Positions 18,425-29,952 of a stretch of DNA of 64,000 nt are shown here, piece after piece; positions within the stretch are counted from its first letter, which is position 1; every line of letters starts with the position of its first letter. Source of the DNA: Staphylococcus borealis (GTDB lineage: Bacteria > Bacillota > Bacilli > Staphylococcales > Staphylococcaceae); the NCBI RefSeq assembly GCF_001224225.1, contig NZ_CUEE01000004.1, forward strand, positions 215,044 to 279,043, read 5' to 3'. The notes under the pieces are model-generated. The model searched no databases and was not told the origin of the DNA. It saw only the letters and a program-made list of their open reading frames with translations. Both the position numbers and the translations under genes were made by a program.

Positions 18425-20305
18425 TTATTGCTCTTTTAGTTCTTCTAATTCACTCCATCTCGTGATGTCTGTTTCATATGTTAGCTCTAATTGTTCTTTC
18501 TCTTCATTTAATGCTTTGATTTTGGCATAATCAGCACTAGCCGCAATCATCTCTTCATCGATTTCTTCTAAACGTGTTTCTGTTTGATCAATACGTTCCA
18601 TCAATGACTCATATTCACGTTTTTCTTTATATGATAAGCCGGATTTTTTTCGAACAGTTGTCTTTTGTTTCGCCTGTTGCGCTTGTTTCTCTAATGTCGC
18701 AATTTTATCTTGCTCTTTCTTGTATGCCTCATAATCTTCAAACGTTCCTACGATACGTTCCATTTTCCCATCATGAATATACCAATATGCTTGAGCAACT
18801 TTATTTAAGAAGTAACGATCATGACTCACAGTGATAACTGAACCACCAAACGTACTAATGTAATCTTCCAAAATGGTTAATGTTTCAGTATCAAGATCGT
18901 TCGTTGGCTCATCCAACAATAATACATTAGGTTGATGTACGAGCAAACGTAGTAAATATAAACGCTTTTGTTCTCCACCCGATAATTTGTAAATCTTTTT
19001 ACCATGCGTTGCACTTGGGAATAAGAAGCGTTCAAGTAATTGTGTTACAGAAATGGATGTGCCATCCTTTTCTTTAGCCACTTCACTCTCTTCTCTCAAG
19101 TAATCAATCATACGTATGTCTCTATCTAACGTTTCTTCTGTTTGTTTGAAGTAGGCTACTTTTACAGTCTGACCAATTTTAAGCGTGCCTGTATAATCAT
19201 TATCTTCTCCACTTAAAATATTTAATAATGTCGTTTTACCAGCACCATTCGGACCAACAATACCAATACGCTGACCGCTTTGAATGATTTCTGTAATATC
19301 TTCAAACAACGTTTTACCATTCATTTGTTTAGATACGTGTTCCAGTTCATACACTTGCTTACCTAATCTTGAATATGCCAAGTTAAGTTGACCCTTATCT
19401 TGAACATGATGGCCTTGAACTTCTGATTCCAAATCATTAAAACGATTGATGCGTGCTTGTTGTTTTGTCGTTCTTGCCTTAGCACCAGCTCTCATCCACG
19501 CTAATTCCTGTTTATATAAAGCCTTTTGTTTGTCTTGTTGCTTTTGTTCGATCAATTCATTTTCAGCTCGCATTGCGATGTAATCTTCATAATTACCCGG
19601 ATACGATTTTAATTTACCTCGATCCAGCTCAATGATTCTACTCGCGATTTCATTTAAAAAGTAACGATCATGCGTTACAAATAAAACAGTATGAGGGTAT
19701 TGTTTGATGTAATTGATTAGCCATGTAATGGATTCAAAATCAAGATGGTTCGTTGGCTCGTCTAGTAATAATAAATCAGGTTGTTCTATTAACGTCTTAG
19801 CTAGTACGACTCGTTTTTGTTGGCCACCAGACAGCTCACTTATCTTTTTAGTCGTATCGTGAATACCTAGTTTAGATAAGATTGTTTTGATTTCTGCATT
19901 ATAATCCCACGCATGATGTCGATCCATAGCTTCTTGCGCTTCCATCATTTTTTGAAAATGCGTATCATCCTGGTGTTGTGTATAATTTGTTACGGCTTCT
20001 TCATAAGCTTTAATAATTCGAAGTGTTGTTGTATCAGAGCTAAGTACAGCTTGGAAGACCGTCATAGTGCCATCTAAATCTTGTTTTTGAGAAGAATAAC
20101 GTATACGATATTGATTAGGATGTGTAATATCAGCTGTAAAATCATCGTCTAGATTGCCAATCACTTTAAGTAATGTACTTTTACCAGTACCATTAATTCC
20201 TACTAGTCCTATTTTTTCATGTTCAGAAATAGATAGGTTTAAATCATCGAAAATGATTTTATCCGCATATGATTTATTTAAATGTTCTATTTTATACGCT
20301 TCCAT
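18425..20305 (-). CDS. ABC-F family ATPase (Uup-like)
   Basis: A 626-residue soluble protein with two ABC domains and no membrane segment. Walker A sites are GINGTGKST near residue 37 and GPNGAGKTT near 350; signatures are LSGGQQKRV and LSGGEQKRL; both Walker B regions end DEPTNxLD. A charged linker joins the domains, and residues from about 540 form the coiled-coil tail seen in Uup. ABC-F proteins act on ribosomes or DNA branch structures, and pairing with recQ would suit a DNA-linked Uup role, but this is inference. First gene of the two-gene unit. Confidence 0.9.
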   Translation of the reverse strand: MEAYKIEHLNKSYADKIIFDDLNLSISEHEKIGLVGINGTGKSTLLKVIGNLDDDFTADITHPNQYRIRYSSQKQDLDGTMTVFQAVLSSDTTTLRIIKAYEEAVTNYTQHQDDTHFQKMMEAQEAMDRHHAWDYNAEIKTILSKLGIHDTTKKISELSGGQQKRVVLAKTLIEQPDLLLLDEPTNHLDFESITWLINYIKQYPHTVLFVTHDRYFLNEIASRIIELDRGKLKSYPGNYEDYIAMRAENELIEQKQQDKQKALYKQELAWMRAGAKARTTKQQARINRFNDLESEVQGHHVQDKGQLNLAYSRLGKQVYELEHVSKQMNGKTLFEDITEIIQSGQRIGIVGPNGAGKTTLLNILSGEDNDYTGTLKIGQTVKVAYFKQTEETLDRDIRMIDYLREESEVAKEKDGTSISVTQLLERFLFPSATHGKKIYKLSGGEQKRLYLLRLLVHQPNVLLLDEPTNDLDTETLTILEDYISTFGGSVITVSHDRYFLNKVAQAYWYIHDGKMERIVGTFEDYEAYKKEQDKIATLEKQAQQAKQKTTVRKKSGLSYKEKREYESLMERIDQTETRLEEIDEEMIAASADYAKIKALNEEKEQLELTYETDITRWSELEELKEQ

Positions 20306-20425
20306 GCTTCTACTTCCTTTTCCAAATCGAAATATCGAATTTTTAAATATTTTTTTGATAAGCTTAAATCAGTTCTATATATTATACACCTTTTTAAGGT
20401 TAAATGATACAAGGAGACAAGAGTT

Positions 20426-21244
20426 ATGATTGACTTTTTCGAAAGTTTACCGCCCTATTTACAGGCACTTATAGCCGGTATTATTACGTGGCTACTCACT
20501 GCATTGGGTGCGGCTGCTGTGTTTGTATTCAAATCCGTTAATGAACGCATATTAACTTCAATGCAGGGCTTTGCTGCTGGGATTATGATTGCCGCTAGTT
20601 TCTGGTCATTATTACAACCTTCAATTGAATATGGTAAAGATGGTAGTTTACCTGCCTGGTTACCTGCTGCAATTGGTTTTTTATTTGGTGGCATCTTCAT
20701 ACGTGCCCTCGATTCAGTTATCCCCCATTTACACCAAAGAATTGGAGATAAAAGTCAATACCGCGAAGGTGTAAAAACGTCATTAAGTAAGAATACACTC
20801 TTAGTACTTGCCATTACGTTACATAATATTCCAGAAGGTCTATCAATCGGTGTTGCTTTTGGTGGTATCGCGACTGGTAATAGTCAAGCAACATTTCTAG
20901 GTGCTTTGGGCTTAGCAATAGGGATTGGGATTCAAAATATTCCAGAAGGTGCGGCATTATCTATGCCAATCAGAGCTGCTGGCGCATCTCGTTGGAAAGC
21001 CTTTAATTACGGCCAAGCTTCTGCCATTGTTGAACCCATTTTTGCTACGATTGGTGCGGCGTTAATATTAGTGATTACGCCTGTGTTACCATATGCTTTA
21101 GCTTTTGCAGCTGGCGCTATGATATTCGTTGTTGTCGAAGAGCTCATACCTGACTCACAATCTGGTAATAATACAGATTTGGCAACATTAAGTTTAATGT
21201 TAGGCTTTACTATTATGATGATTTTAGACGTTGCGCTTGGCTAA
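20426..21244 (+). CDS. ZIP-family metal transporter
   Basis: A 272-residue membrane protein with about eight hydrophobic segments. The metal-site motif HNIPEG occurs at LHNIPEGLSIGV, with the paired QNIPEG in the next helix, both diagnostic of ZIP (ZupT/GufA-type) importers of zinc, iron or manganese. An acidic EELIPDSQ motif near the end is also typical. ATG 20426 follows AAGGAGAC. It is divergent from the ABC-F gene across 120 bp and followed by a STAR module. I see no Zur, Fur or MntR box in the short promoter region. Confidence 0.9.
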   Translation: MIDFFESLPPYLQALIAGIITWLLTALGAAAVFVFKSVNERILTSMQGFAAGIMIAASFWSLLQPSIEYGKDGSLPAWLPAAIGFLFGGIFIRALDSVIPHLHQRIGDKSQYREGVKTSLSKNTLLVLAITLHNIPEGLSIGVAFGGIATGNSQATFLGALGLAIGIGIQNIPEGAALSMPIRAAGASRWKAFNYGQASAIVEPIFATIGAALILVITPVLPYALAFAAGAMIFVVVEELIPDSQSGNNTDLATLSLMLGFTIMMILDVALG

Positions 21245-21377
21245 TTGATGTAAATAGCATAAATATTTAAATTATATTGTTCTATATTTTGTTAATACCA
21301 CTACTGATAATGGGTATCTAAATTATGTAGTATGTTACAAATTAATCATGAAACAACGTCTAGAAAGTTAAATTTTA

Positions 21378-21665
21378 GACAAAGGGAGTGGGGACAGAAT
21401 TCTTTTTGAATTCGTCGTCCACTCCCAGCTTGCTTTGCTTGTAGATTTTCATGTTGAAATTCTCTTTGCTGGGGCCCCAACCCCAACTTGCTTAGCTTGT
21501 AAAATCACTTTCGTGATTTTTTGTGTTGGGGCCCCAACACAGAGAAACTGAGTTAATCAGTTTCTACAAGCAAAGCACGTTAGGCAAGCAAGCAACAATT
21601 CGGAGTATTGTAAATAAAGAAGCCAGTAAATGAATTTGTTAAAACGCATTTACTGGCTTCTTACT
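21378..21665. repeat. STAR module with two cores
   Basis: It begins with a terminator-like hairpin (GGGAGTGGGGACAGAATTC to TCGTCCACTCCC, 21384-21426). Two STAR cores follow: GCTGGGGCCCCAACCCC (21469-21485) and a perfect 20-bp palindrome at 21522-21541 centred on GGGGCCCC. The end is the CCAGTAAATG / CATTTACTGG hairpin (21622-21659). It separates the ZIP gene from ltaS, whose 3' end faces it. No coding sequence is visible. Confidence 0.9.
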
Positions 21666-21693
21666 TTTACATTAAAACCAGACACTGTTTCAA

Positions 21694-24168
<2,475 letters not shown>

Positions 24169-25173
24169 TTATTTCATCATTTCTAATTGCATTCTGTATT
24201 CAATTCCGTGAAATAGTTGATTCATCCAATTACTAAATTTCACAACATTCTTTTCAGCAGTTTCTATATCAATAAATTGGAACTTCAAACGTGAGCCTTG
24301 TGGCTTCTGAGCAAGCTTAGTTAAATGGTAGCTTGCAATTGTACCAATTTGAGGATAACTTCCGATTGTATAATGATCATTTAATAAGATGATAGGTGTA
24401 CCATCTCGCTTAACTTGAATCGTTCCCCTTTTAACTGATTGATGTGCTGGCATATCGTCGTAATATGCTTTGATCTTCTCACCATCTAGTAACATACCAA
24501 CACGATTTGATTTATTCGTCACTTTATATTCTCCTCTAATAAAGTGAGATTGCGTTTCTTTATCAAAATCTTCTGTCCCTTTGTTGGCAATAACATGAAA
24601 CACATCAGAAACATAGTTAAATGACAGTGCATAACCGTCTATACCCCAATCAGTGGTACGTTTTTCTTTTAAATTTTCAAATAACTTTTGATGACGTTCT
24701 GTATAGTGTCGTTTCATTTCTACTTCATCGCCATTTTCAAGTTTACGTCCGTGATAACCGCCGATTTTAACATTTAAATCTGTTGACGTTGATCCTAGCC
24801 AATCATCTAATTTGAATCCGCCACCGATTGCAAGATACACACGTGACGTTTTATTTGTTTCTTTAAAAGACAGGACGTCTCCTTTATCTAAAAGGTATAA
24901 TTTATACGGTTTTACTTGCATAGTTTGCGTGTAAGCTTCAAAGTTATGACCTGTTAAAGCAATTAATGTAGGCTCAGTAAATCGAATTTTAGCCATAATG
25001 TGTGTCATTTCAAGCGTTGCTTCATTTTTATTATTAGCAACTAAACGATTTGCGATTTCATGACCTAGTGTGTCTAACGCACCACACGGAATAACACCTG
25101 CATATTCATATCCATGACGTCCAAAATCTTGAAAGCTACTAAACAATCCGGCTTTTTCTATTATGATTGACAT
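24169..25173 (-). CDS. pxpC: 5-oxoprolinase subunit PxpC (KipA / biotin-dependent carboxyltransferase-like)
   Basis: A 334-residue protein of the urea amidolyase C-terminal (KipA, AHS2) family. SIIIEKAGLFSSFQDFGRHG is the standard opening; KIGGYHGRKLENGD and GSYPQIGTIA are conserved downstream blocks. With PxpB and PxpA it cleaves 5-oxoproline to glutamate using ATP; older literature treats KipI/KipA as sporulation kinase modulators. It overlaps pxpB by 13 bp, so the two are coupled. No pxpA is in the window and must lie elsewhere if the pathway is complete. Confidence 0.9.
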   Translation of the reverse strand: MSIIIEKAGLFSSFQDFGRHGYEYAGVIPCGALDTLGHEIANRLVANNKNEATLEMTHIMAKIRFTEPTLIALTGHNFEAYTQTMQVKPYKLYLLDKGDVLSFKETNKTSRVYLAIGGGFKLDDWLGSTSTDLNVKIGGYHGRKLENGDEVEMKRHYTERHQKLFENLKEKRTTDWGIDGYALSFNYVSDVFHVIANKGTEDFDKETQSHFIRGEYKVTNKSNRVGMLLDGEKIKAYYDDMPAHQSVKRGTIQVKRDGTPIILLNDHYTIGSYPQIGTIASYHLTKLAQKPQGSRLKFQFIDIETAEKNVVKFSNWMNQLFHGIEYRMQLEMMK

Positions 25174-25877
25174 GGTTTAAATTCTCCTAATTCAATATCT
25201 TTACGTTTCTGTGGTTTAAAAATAACATTGTCTCCTAATTTTAACAGTGTAAAATCATCTTTTTCAGGAGTGAATAATGTCATTGGCGTGTACCCTATCA
25301 CTAACCAATCGTTGTAGGTATCAGTTGTTACGATGCCGCACTTTTTCCCTTCAATAATAACTGAACCTGCAGTGACAAGCTTCTTCTTTTTACTCGTATG
25401 ATTAACGTACAATGCTTCATTCATTCCAGTTAAATATGGGAAACCAGGTGCATAGCCCATCATAGACACAAAATACGGTTTATCAGAATGTAATTGAACA
25501 AATTCATCTTGAGTTAACTTGTAATACTTTAATAAATCCGGTAAGTCTGGACCAAACTCGTCACCATAAATAATAGGAATTTCATAGGTCGTGCTTTCAT
25601 CTTTACACGTTTCTAATTGTTTTAATTCTTCTTGTATTGAAGTGACTAATGCCTTCATATATTGAAAAGGTGAAGCAATATTATGATGTTTAATCATATC
25701 TCGAGCATCATAGCAAATCATCATATCTGATTCAGTAGGCACAATTTCTGTGATAAATGGTAATGCTTTCTTTAATAAATGATAACGTACTGCGATTAAT
25801 TCAGTTGTTACATTTTTAGATACATCCTTTTCAACCGCAATTACAATTGCTTGATCTCCTTGACTATAAATCTTCAT
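25161..25877 (-). CDS. pxpB: 5-oxoprolinase subunit PxpB (KipI-like)
   Basis: The 238-residue protein matches the AHS1/KipI family: the opening MKIYSQGDQAIVIAV, central FGPDLPDLL, and SMMGYAPGFPYLTGM, the family signature. GKKCGIVTTDTYNDW follows. It partners PxpC in the 5-oxoprolinase complex that recycles pyroglutamate. The gene follows a 68-codon membrane-protein gene by 24 bp, and its ribosome site is GAGGTGG before ATG 25877. Confidence 0.92.
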   Translation of the reverse strand: MKIYSQGDQAIVIAVEKDVSKNVTTELIAVRYHLLKKALPFITEIVPTESDMMICYDARDMIKHHNIASPFQYMKALVTSIQEELKQLETCKDESTTYEIPIIYGDEFGPDLPDLLKYYKLTQDEFVQLHSDKPYFVSMMGYAPGFPYLTGMNEALYVNHTSKKKKLVTAGSVIIEGKKCGIVTTDTYNDWLVIGYTPMTLFTPEKDDFTLLKLGDNVIFKPQKRKDIELGEFKPCQS

Positions 25878-25901
25878 AACGCCACCTCAAAGTAATCATA
25901 T

Positions 25902-26108
25902 TTAGTGATGATAAAATATATTTAGAAATTCCACCACATAGGGCATGATTGATTTAATTAACAAATAAACGAATACACATTGAATTAAAACGGTAACGGT
26001 TGCAACGACACGTGCCTTAATGAGTGCATTATTTTTTAAATATCGATCTGCTAAATATTTACTTACCACATTTAAAATCACAATTATTGCAACCCATAAT
26101 ATAGTCAT
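25902..26108 (-). CDS. Small two-helix membrane protein upstream of pxpBC, function unknown
   Basis: A 68-residue protein not recognised. It has two hydrophobic stretches, about 2-20 and 34-56, separated by a basic loop (KYLADRYLKNNALIKAR), so it is probably a two-span inner-membrane protein. A good ribosome site GGAGTGAGCT precedes ATG 26108, and it sits 24 bp before pxpB on the same strand, suggesting co-transcription. Possible roles in pyroglutamate uptake or complex anchoring are speculation. Confidence 0.7.
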   Translation of the reverse strand: MTILWVAIIVILNVVSKYLADRYLKNNALIKARVVATVTVLIQCVFVYLLIKSIMPYVVEFLNIFYHH

Positions 26109-26165
26109 AGCTCACTCCGTTAGTTCATTGTTATCAATCAATTCGCATATACTTCCCATATTATT

Positions 26166-26774
26166 TTATAGATAAATAGATACATCGGCAACCTCTCGTA
26201 AACTATTTAATAAATAGATACGAATCTGTTGTTTCTGTATTTTGTCGATGAGTTCTGATTTAGTATAGTCTTTAATAACCAGTTTGCCTTGGTCCAAAAG
26301 GCTTTGACGCATACATCCTAATAAAAAATCATGATCATACCTTGGTGTATAACACACACCAGCTTCTTCTATCATGATATTACCAATATCAAACTCCAGA
26401 ATTTTACCAGTTTCATCATACAATAATACTAAATCTGTCTCATGATTGTGTGCTAAGTGTTGTCGTTGTGATGTCTTATTAATAACGTATTGGTCATTGC
26501 AATTCGACTGTGCTTGTTTAAATTTAGCCGTAAATAATGTTTTAGAAGGTAGGGGCTTAATCATATGGTCTATTTGGCCGGATTTATCGATTTCTATTTT
26601 CAGTCTATAGATTCCTTTGGGATGATGACTTATAACCTCATTGACGCGTTGCATCCAGACCTCTTTTGAAAATGAATACCCTAATCGATCGCATGACTGT
26701 TGCACTCGTGTCATATGATATTGAAGTCTAGGAATCTTACCATTATCGAGGCGCATCGTTTCAAACAATTTCAT
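26166..26774 (-). CDS. pabC: Aminotransferase class IV protein, probable aminodeoxychorismate lyase (PabC-like)
   Basis: At 202 residues this is shorter than most class IV PLP enzymes (about 270-290). Recognisable features are the opening MKLFETMRLDNGKIPRL, YRLKIEID with the probable PLP lysine, EFDIGNIMIEE, and TPRYDHDFLLGCMRQSLL, the substrate/cofactor end block. It directly abuts pabB with no spacing, so it should perform the last step of p-aminobenzoate synthesis, releasing pyruvate from aminodeoxychorismate. Assignment rests on context as much as motifs. Confidence 0.85.
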   Translation of the reverse strand: MKLFETMRLDNGKIPRLQYHMTRVQQSCDRLGYSFSKEVWMQRVNEVISHHPKGIYRLKIEIDKSGQIDHMIKPLPSKTLFTAKFKQAQSNCNDQYVINKTSQRQHLAHNHETDLVLLYDETGKILEFDIGNIMIEEAGVCYTPRYDHDFLLGCMRQSLLDQGKLVIKDYTKSELIDKIQKQQIRIYLLNSLREVADVSIYL

Positions 26775-27920
26775 CTATAGCATCTCCAATATTTTTGTTT
26801 TATCTCGAAACTCTTGAACTTCTTTTTCGGGTACCGAATCAATCGTAATCCCTGCACCTACACCATAGTGAACTTGATCATTTCGATACTCAAGCGTACG
26901 AATAGGTATATTAAATATCATTTTATCATCCGGACATAATAAACCGATTGTGCCACAATAAATATATCTTGGATGTGGCTCGAGCGCTTTAATATACGCC
27001 ATCGTATTGCGCTTTGGTGCCCCTGTAATGGAACCACAAGGGAATAATGCTTTTAAAATATCCGTGAGACGCACGTCATCTTGCAAGTGACCTGTAACCA
27101 TACTCGTCATTTGATAAACGGTCTTATAGGTTTCAATAAAAAATGGCTTGTTTACGTGGATCGTTCCAGGTTTACAAATTCTGGAAATGTCATTGCGCAA
27201 TAAATCGACAATCATAACATTTTCAGCACGATCTTTAAGTGAATGCTTCAATGTGTCATAATTCTTTAAATCTTCATCGTCGTCATTGCTACGTGGCATA
27301 GTACCTTTCATTGGTTTACTTACAACTACATTTTTATGATGATTAAATTCACCTTTTTGGAAGAATAATTCAGGAGAAATAGAAGCAACTTTAACCTCTT
27401 CTACATCTAGTAAAGCAGTGTAACCACCATTATTCGTTTGTGTTAAATAATAATATAAATCAGCTATCGGATAATATACATCACTCACTAAACGTGTTGT
27501 ATAGTTCACTTGATACGTTTCGCCTTCAATAATTGCATCCTGAACGTGTTTAATTTTGTCTTCCATTTGTGCATCACTCTCCATGAATCGAAAGTGATGT
27601 TTAGGGATGTACTGTTGACTTGGTTGTTCAGGTGACGTCTCAGCCATACTCGGACTAAAACTATATGCTAATGCTACGATTTGATGTGCTTCCAATTCAT
27701 GTGTTGCCATATGGTGATTAAAATAACTTGCCGCTTCATATGGCAGATACAGTGCCACATACCGTCCTTGTGCTTGCTCAGCCTGCGCAAATTGAATAAC
27801 TTTACCGACCTCTTCCAGTGTATATGCCACCATTTTTGAGACGTACGCGTTAAAGCGCACTGCTACCGTTTCAAAATGATCAGGCGTTGTATAGTAACGA
27901 TAATTAAACGTGATGTCCAT
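26775..27920 (-). CDS. pabB: Aminodeoxychorismate synthase component I PabB
   Basis: The 381-residue chorismate-binding protein aminates chorismate with ammonia from PabA. Family signatures are VSKPMKGTMPR, RAENVMIVDLLRNDISR, PCGSITGAPK and the C-terminal YGVGAGITIDSVPEKE. It is shorter than TrpE because the N-terminal region is reduced. It lies between pabA (3 bp gap) and pabC (0 bp gap) in a tight operon, which favours folate rather than tryptophan synthesis. Confidence 0.92.
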   Translation of the reverse strand: MDITFNYRYYTTPDHFETVAVRFNAYVSKMVAYTLEEVGKVIQFAQAEQAQGRYVALYLPYEAASYFNHHMATHELEAHQIVALAYSFSPSMAETSPEQPSQQYIPKHHFRFMESDAQMEDKIKHVQDAIIEGETYQVNYTTRLVSDVYYPIADLYYYLTQTNNGGYTALLDVEEVKVASISPELFFQKGEFNHHKNVVVSKPMKGTMPRSNDDDEDLKNYDTLKHSLKDRAENVMIVDLLRNDISRICKPGTIHVNKPFFIETYKTVYQMTSMVTGHLQDDVRLTDILKALFPCGSITGAPKRNTMAYIKALEPHPRYIYCGTIGLLCPDDKMIFNIPIRTLEYRNDQVHYGVGAGITIDSVPEKEVQEFRDKTKILEML

Positions 27921-27923
27921 AGT

Positions 27924-28499
27924 TTACGCGCCCACCTTTTCCAAAAATAATCGTATTTGCTCATGTCCGTATTCACTTAAAATCGATTCAGGGTGATACT
28001 GAACGCCAAATATAGGATAGTGTTTATGTTCAAACGCCATTAAAATCCCCTCATCATTATGAGCGGAAATATTTAAAGACGCAGGAATATGTGTTTGATC
28101 CGCAATGAGTGAATGATAGCGCATTACCTTGAATGCTTGAGGAAGCCCTTTAAATAATCCTGTTTCATTATGCGTTAATGGCGTTGTATGACCATGGACC
28201 GGCTTTGCGCCATGTACAATTGCGCCCCCATAATATTCGTACAGAAATTGAAAGCCTAAACAAACGCCTAATATAGGTACTTCCCCCTCAAACTGATTCA
28301 TAATTTCCGATAAAATAGGATAATCACTCGGTTTACCCGGTCCTGGCGAGATAACAATAGCCTCTACATTAGATGCCCTTATTTGCTCAACGGATACTTG
28401 ATCCACTTCGTATACAACGATCTCATGCGCTGTCTGTGTCTTAAAATAATCTATCAAATTATATGTAAATGAATCTTTATTATCTATAACTATAATCAT
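27924..28499 (-). CDS. pabA: Aminodeoxychorismate synthase glutamine amidotransferase component PabA
   Basis: A 191-residue class I glutamine amidotransferase. The oxyanion loop ISPGPGKPSD, the nucleophile cysteine in ILGVCLGFQFL and the His-Glu pair in VQYHPESIL form the catalytic set. It supplies ammonia to PabB. PabA and TrpG are sometimes interchangeable, but pabB and pabC directly downstream mark this one as folate-pathway. First gene of the operon; ATG 28499 follows GGAGCGAC. Confidence 0.92.
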   Translation of the reverse strand: MIIVIDNKDSFTYNLIDYFKTQTAHEIVVYEVDQVSVEQIRASNVEAIVISPGPGKPSDYPILSEIMNQFEGEVPILGVCLGFQFLYEYYGGAIVHGAKPVHGHTTPLTHNETGLFKGLPQAFKVMRYHSLIADQTHIPASLNISAHNDEGILMAFEHKHYPIFGVQYHPESILSEYGHEQIRLFLEKVGA

Positions 28500-28577
28500 G
28501 CATGTCGCTCCAACTCTATGTTAAATAACTTCATCTCTTACCTTATTATAAATATTAAACTTTTGAAAATGTAAGGG

Positions 28578-28606
28578 TTTACCTTTATATTGTACTAAAT
28601 TATAAC
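28578..28606 (+). promoter_or_regulatory. Probable promoter for the preQ1 leader and queCDE
   Basis: TTTACC (28578-28583), a 17-base spacer, then TATAAC (28601-28606). Transcription would begin near 28613, about 45 bases before the preQ1 aptamer. Confidence 0.5.
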
Positions 28607-28657
28607 TTGATTTTAAGAAATGATTGTATTACGCTAACTAGCGTACAAAAACTCAAA

Positions 28658-28693
28658 AGAGGTTCCTAGCTGAAACCCTCTATAAAAAACTAG
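28658..28693 (+). promoter_or_regulatory. preQ1-I riboswitch aptamer
   Basis: The sequence reads AGAGGTTCCTAGC then CCCTCTATAAAAAACTAG, very close to the class I preQ1 consensus. Stem P1 is GAGG (28659-28662) with CCTC (28677-28680). The pseudoknot stem is CTAG (28666-28669) with CTAG (28690-28693), bridged by the A-rich tail. Position 165 bases before queC fits feedback control of queuosine precursor synthesis by preQ1. Confidence 0.92.
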
Positions 28694-28757
28694 ACAATTT
28701 ACGAAATATTTAGTTTGAAAGTTAATTTTCTTTTATATAACTGATTACAATGTTTCT

Positions 28758-28793
28758 AAGTCTATCTTTTTTATAGAGATAGACTTTTTTTAT
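28758..28793 (+). terminator. Intrinsic terminator between preQ1 aptamer and queC
   Basis: AAGTCTATCT (28758-28767) pairs with AGATAGACTT (28777-28786), followed by a T run. It is well placed for premature termination when preQ1 binds, although the 64-base gap from the aptamer is long and I could not see a clear antiterminator. Confidence 0.85.
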
Positions 28794-28859
28794 GTTCTCA
28801 TGGCTAGGTTAGAGACGGCATAAAGTATCATTCTAATCTTTTCAAAAAGGAGAATATTC

Positions 28860-29531
28860 ATGACAAATAAAGATTTAAATAAGGATAAAGCAATTGTAGT
28901 ATTTAGCGGAGGGCAAGACAGTACGACGTGCTTATTTTACGCTAAAAAGCATTTTAAAGAGGTTGAACTTGTAACATTTAATTACGGTCAACGCCATGAT
29001 ACAGAAATTGAAGTTGCGACACGTATCGCTAAAGAACAAAACTTAAAACATCATATATTAGATATGTCATTATTATCGCAATTAACTCCAAATGCCTTAA
29101 CACAACATGATATGGACATTGAAACGGGCGAAGATGGGATTCCAAATACCTTTGTACCAGCACGTAATTTATTATTCTTATCATTTGCTGGCGCATTAGC
29201 ATATCAACGCAATGCTAAACATATCATTACAGGGGTGTGTGAAACAGACTTTTCTGGTTATCCAGATTGCCGTGATAGCTTTATTAAATCTATGAATGTA
29301 ACACTTAGTTTATCTATGGATAAAGATTTCGTTATCCATACGCCTTTAATGTGGTTAGATAAATCACAAACTTGGGAACTTAGCGACAAATTAGGTGTGC
29401 TAGATTATATCCGATACAATACACTGACATGCTACAACGGCATTATTGGAGATGGTTGTGGCGAATGCCCTGCATGTCATTTACGCCAACGTGGCCTACA
29501 ACACTATTTAGAAACTAAAGGAGCGAATTAA
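28860..29531 (+). CDS. queC: 7-cyano-7-deazaguanine synthase QueC
   Basis: This 223-residue ATP-dependent enzyme converts 7-carboxy-7-deazaguanine and ammonia to preQ0. The PP-loop FSGGQDSTT (15-23) binds ATP, and the zinc cysteines are in the C-terminal CGECPAC region. Length is standard. ATG 28860 follows AAAAGGAG. It heads queC-queD-queE; queD starts one base after its stop codon. Control by the preQ1 riboswitch upstream is strongly suggested. Confidence 0.96.
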   Translation: MTNKDLNKDKAIVVFSGGQDSTTCLFYAKKHFKEVELVTFNYGQRHDTEIEVATRIAKEQNLKHHILDMSLLSQLTPNALTQHDMDIETGEDGIPNTFVPARNLLFLSFAGALAYQRNAKHIITGVCETDFSGYPDCRDSFIKSMNVTLSLSMDKDFVIHTPLMWLDKSQTWELSDKLGVLDYIRYNTLTCYNGIIGDGCGECPACHLRQRGLQHYLETKGAN

Positions 29532-29532
29532 A

Positions 29533-29952
29533 ATGATGCAACAACTTTACCCAACTGTTAATCATCCCTATAGTTTTGAACTTAATAAAGATTTTAACTT
29601 TTCAGCGGCGCACTACATTCCAAGCGAAGATGCTGGTAAATGTATGAGAACACACGGGCATACTTATTTTGTCAATTTAACAATTGCTGGGGATCATTTG
29701 GACCACAATGGTTTCTTAATTAATTTCAGTGAATTAAAAAAATTAATCCATGATCAATTTGACCACTATCTGTTAAATGACTTACCTCAATTTAAAGATA
29801 AAAGTCCTTCAACAGAGGTTGTGGCACAAACGATATATAAAATGGTACAAACACACCTCCAAAGCTACGATAATCACCCGCAATGTGTGCAAGTCTACTT
29901 ACGTGAAACACCAACAAGTTATGTAGTATATCGTCCAAAGGAGTTTAAATAA
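29533..29952 (+). CDS. queD: 6-carboxy-5,6,7,8-tetrahydropterin synthase QueD
   Basis: A 139-residue T-fold enzyme that converts dihydroneopterin triphosphate to 6-carboxy-tetrahydropterin, the first committed step to preQ0. Zinc ligands are His27 in FSAAHYI and His41/His43 in THGHT; Cys37 is the catalytic cysteine. The C-terminal VYLRETPTSY contains the substrate-binding glutamate. It shares one base with queE (TAATG), implying translational coupling. Confidence 0.95.
   Translation: MMQQLYPTVNHPYSFELNKDFNFSAAHYIPSEDAGKCMRTHGHTYFVNLTIAGDHLDHNGFLINFSELKKLIHDQFDHYLLNDLPQFKDKSPSTEVVAQTIYKMVQTHLQSYDNHPQCVQVYLRETPTSYVVYRPKEFK

Noticed and set aside
26166..26774. PabC-like gene as a truncated pseudogene
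   Set aside because: Although short, it has a clean start, the end-block motifs and exact abutment to pabB, so it is more likely a naturally short form.
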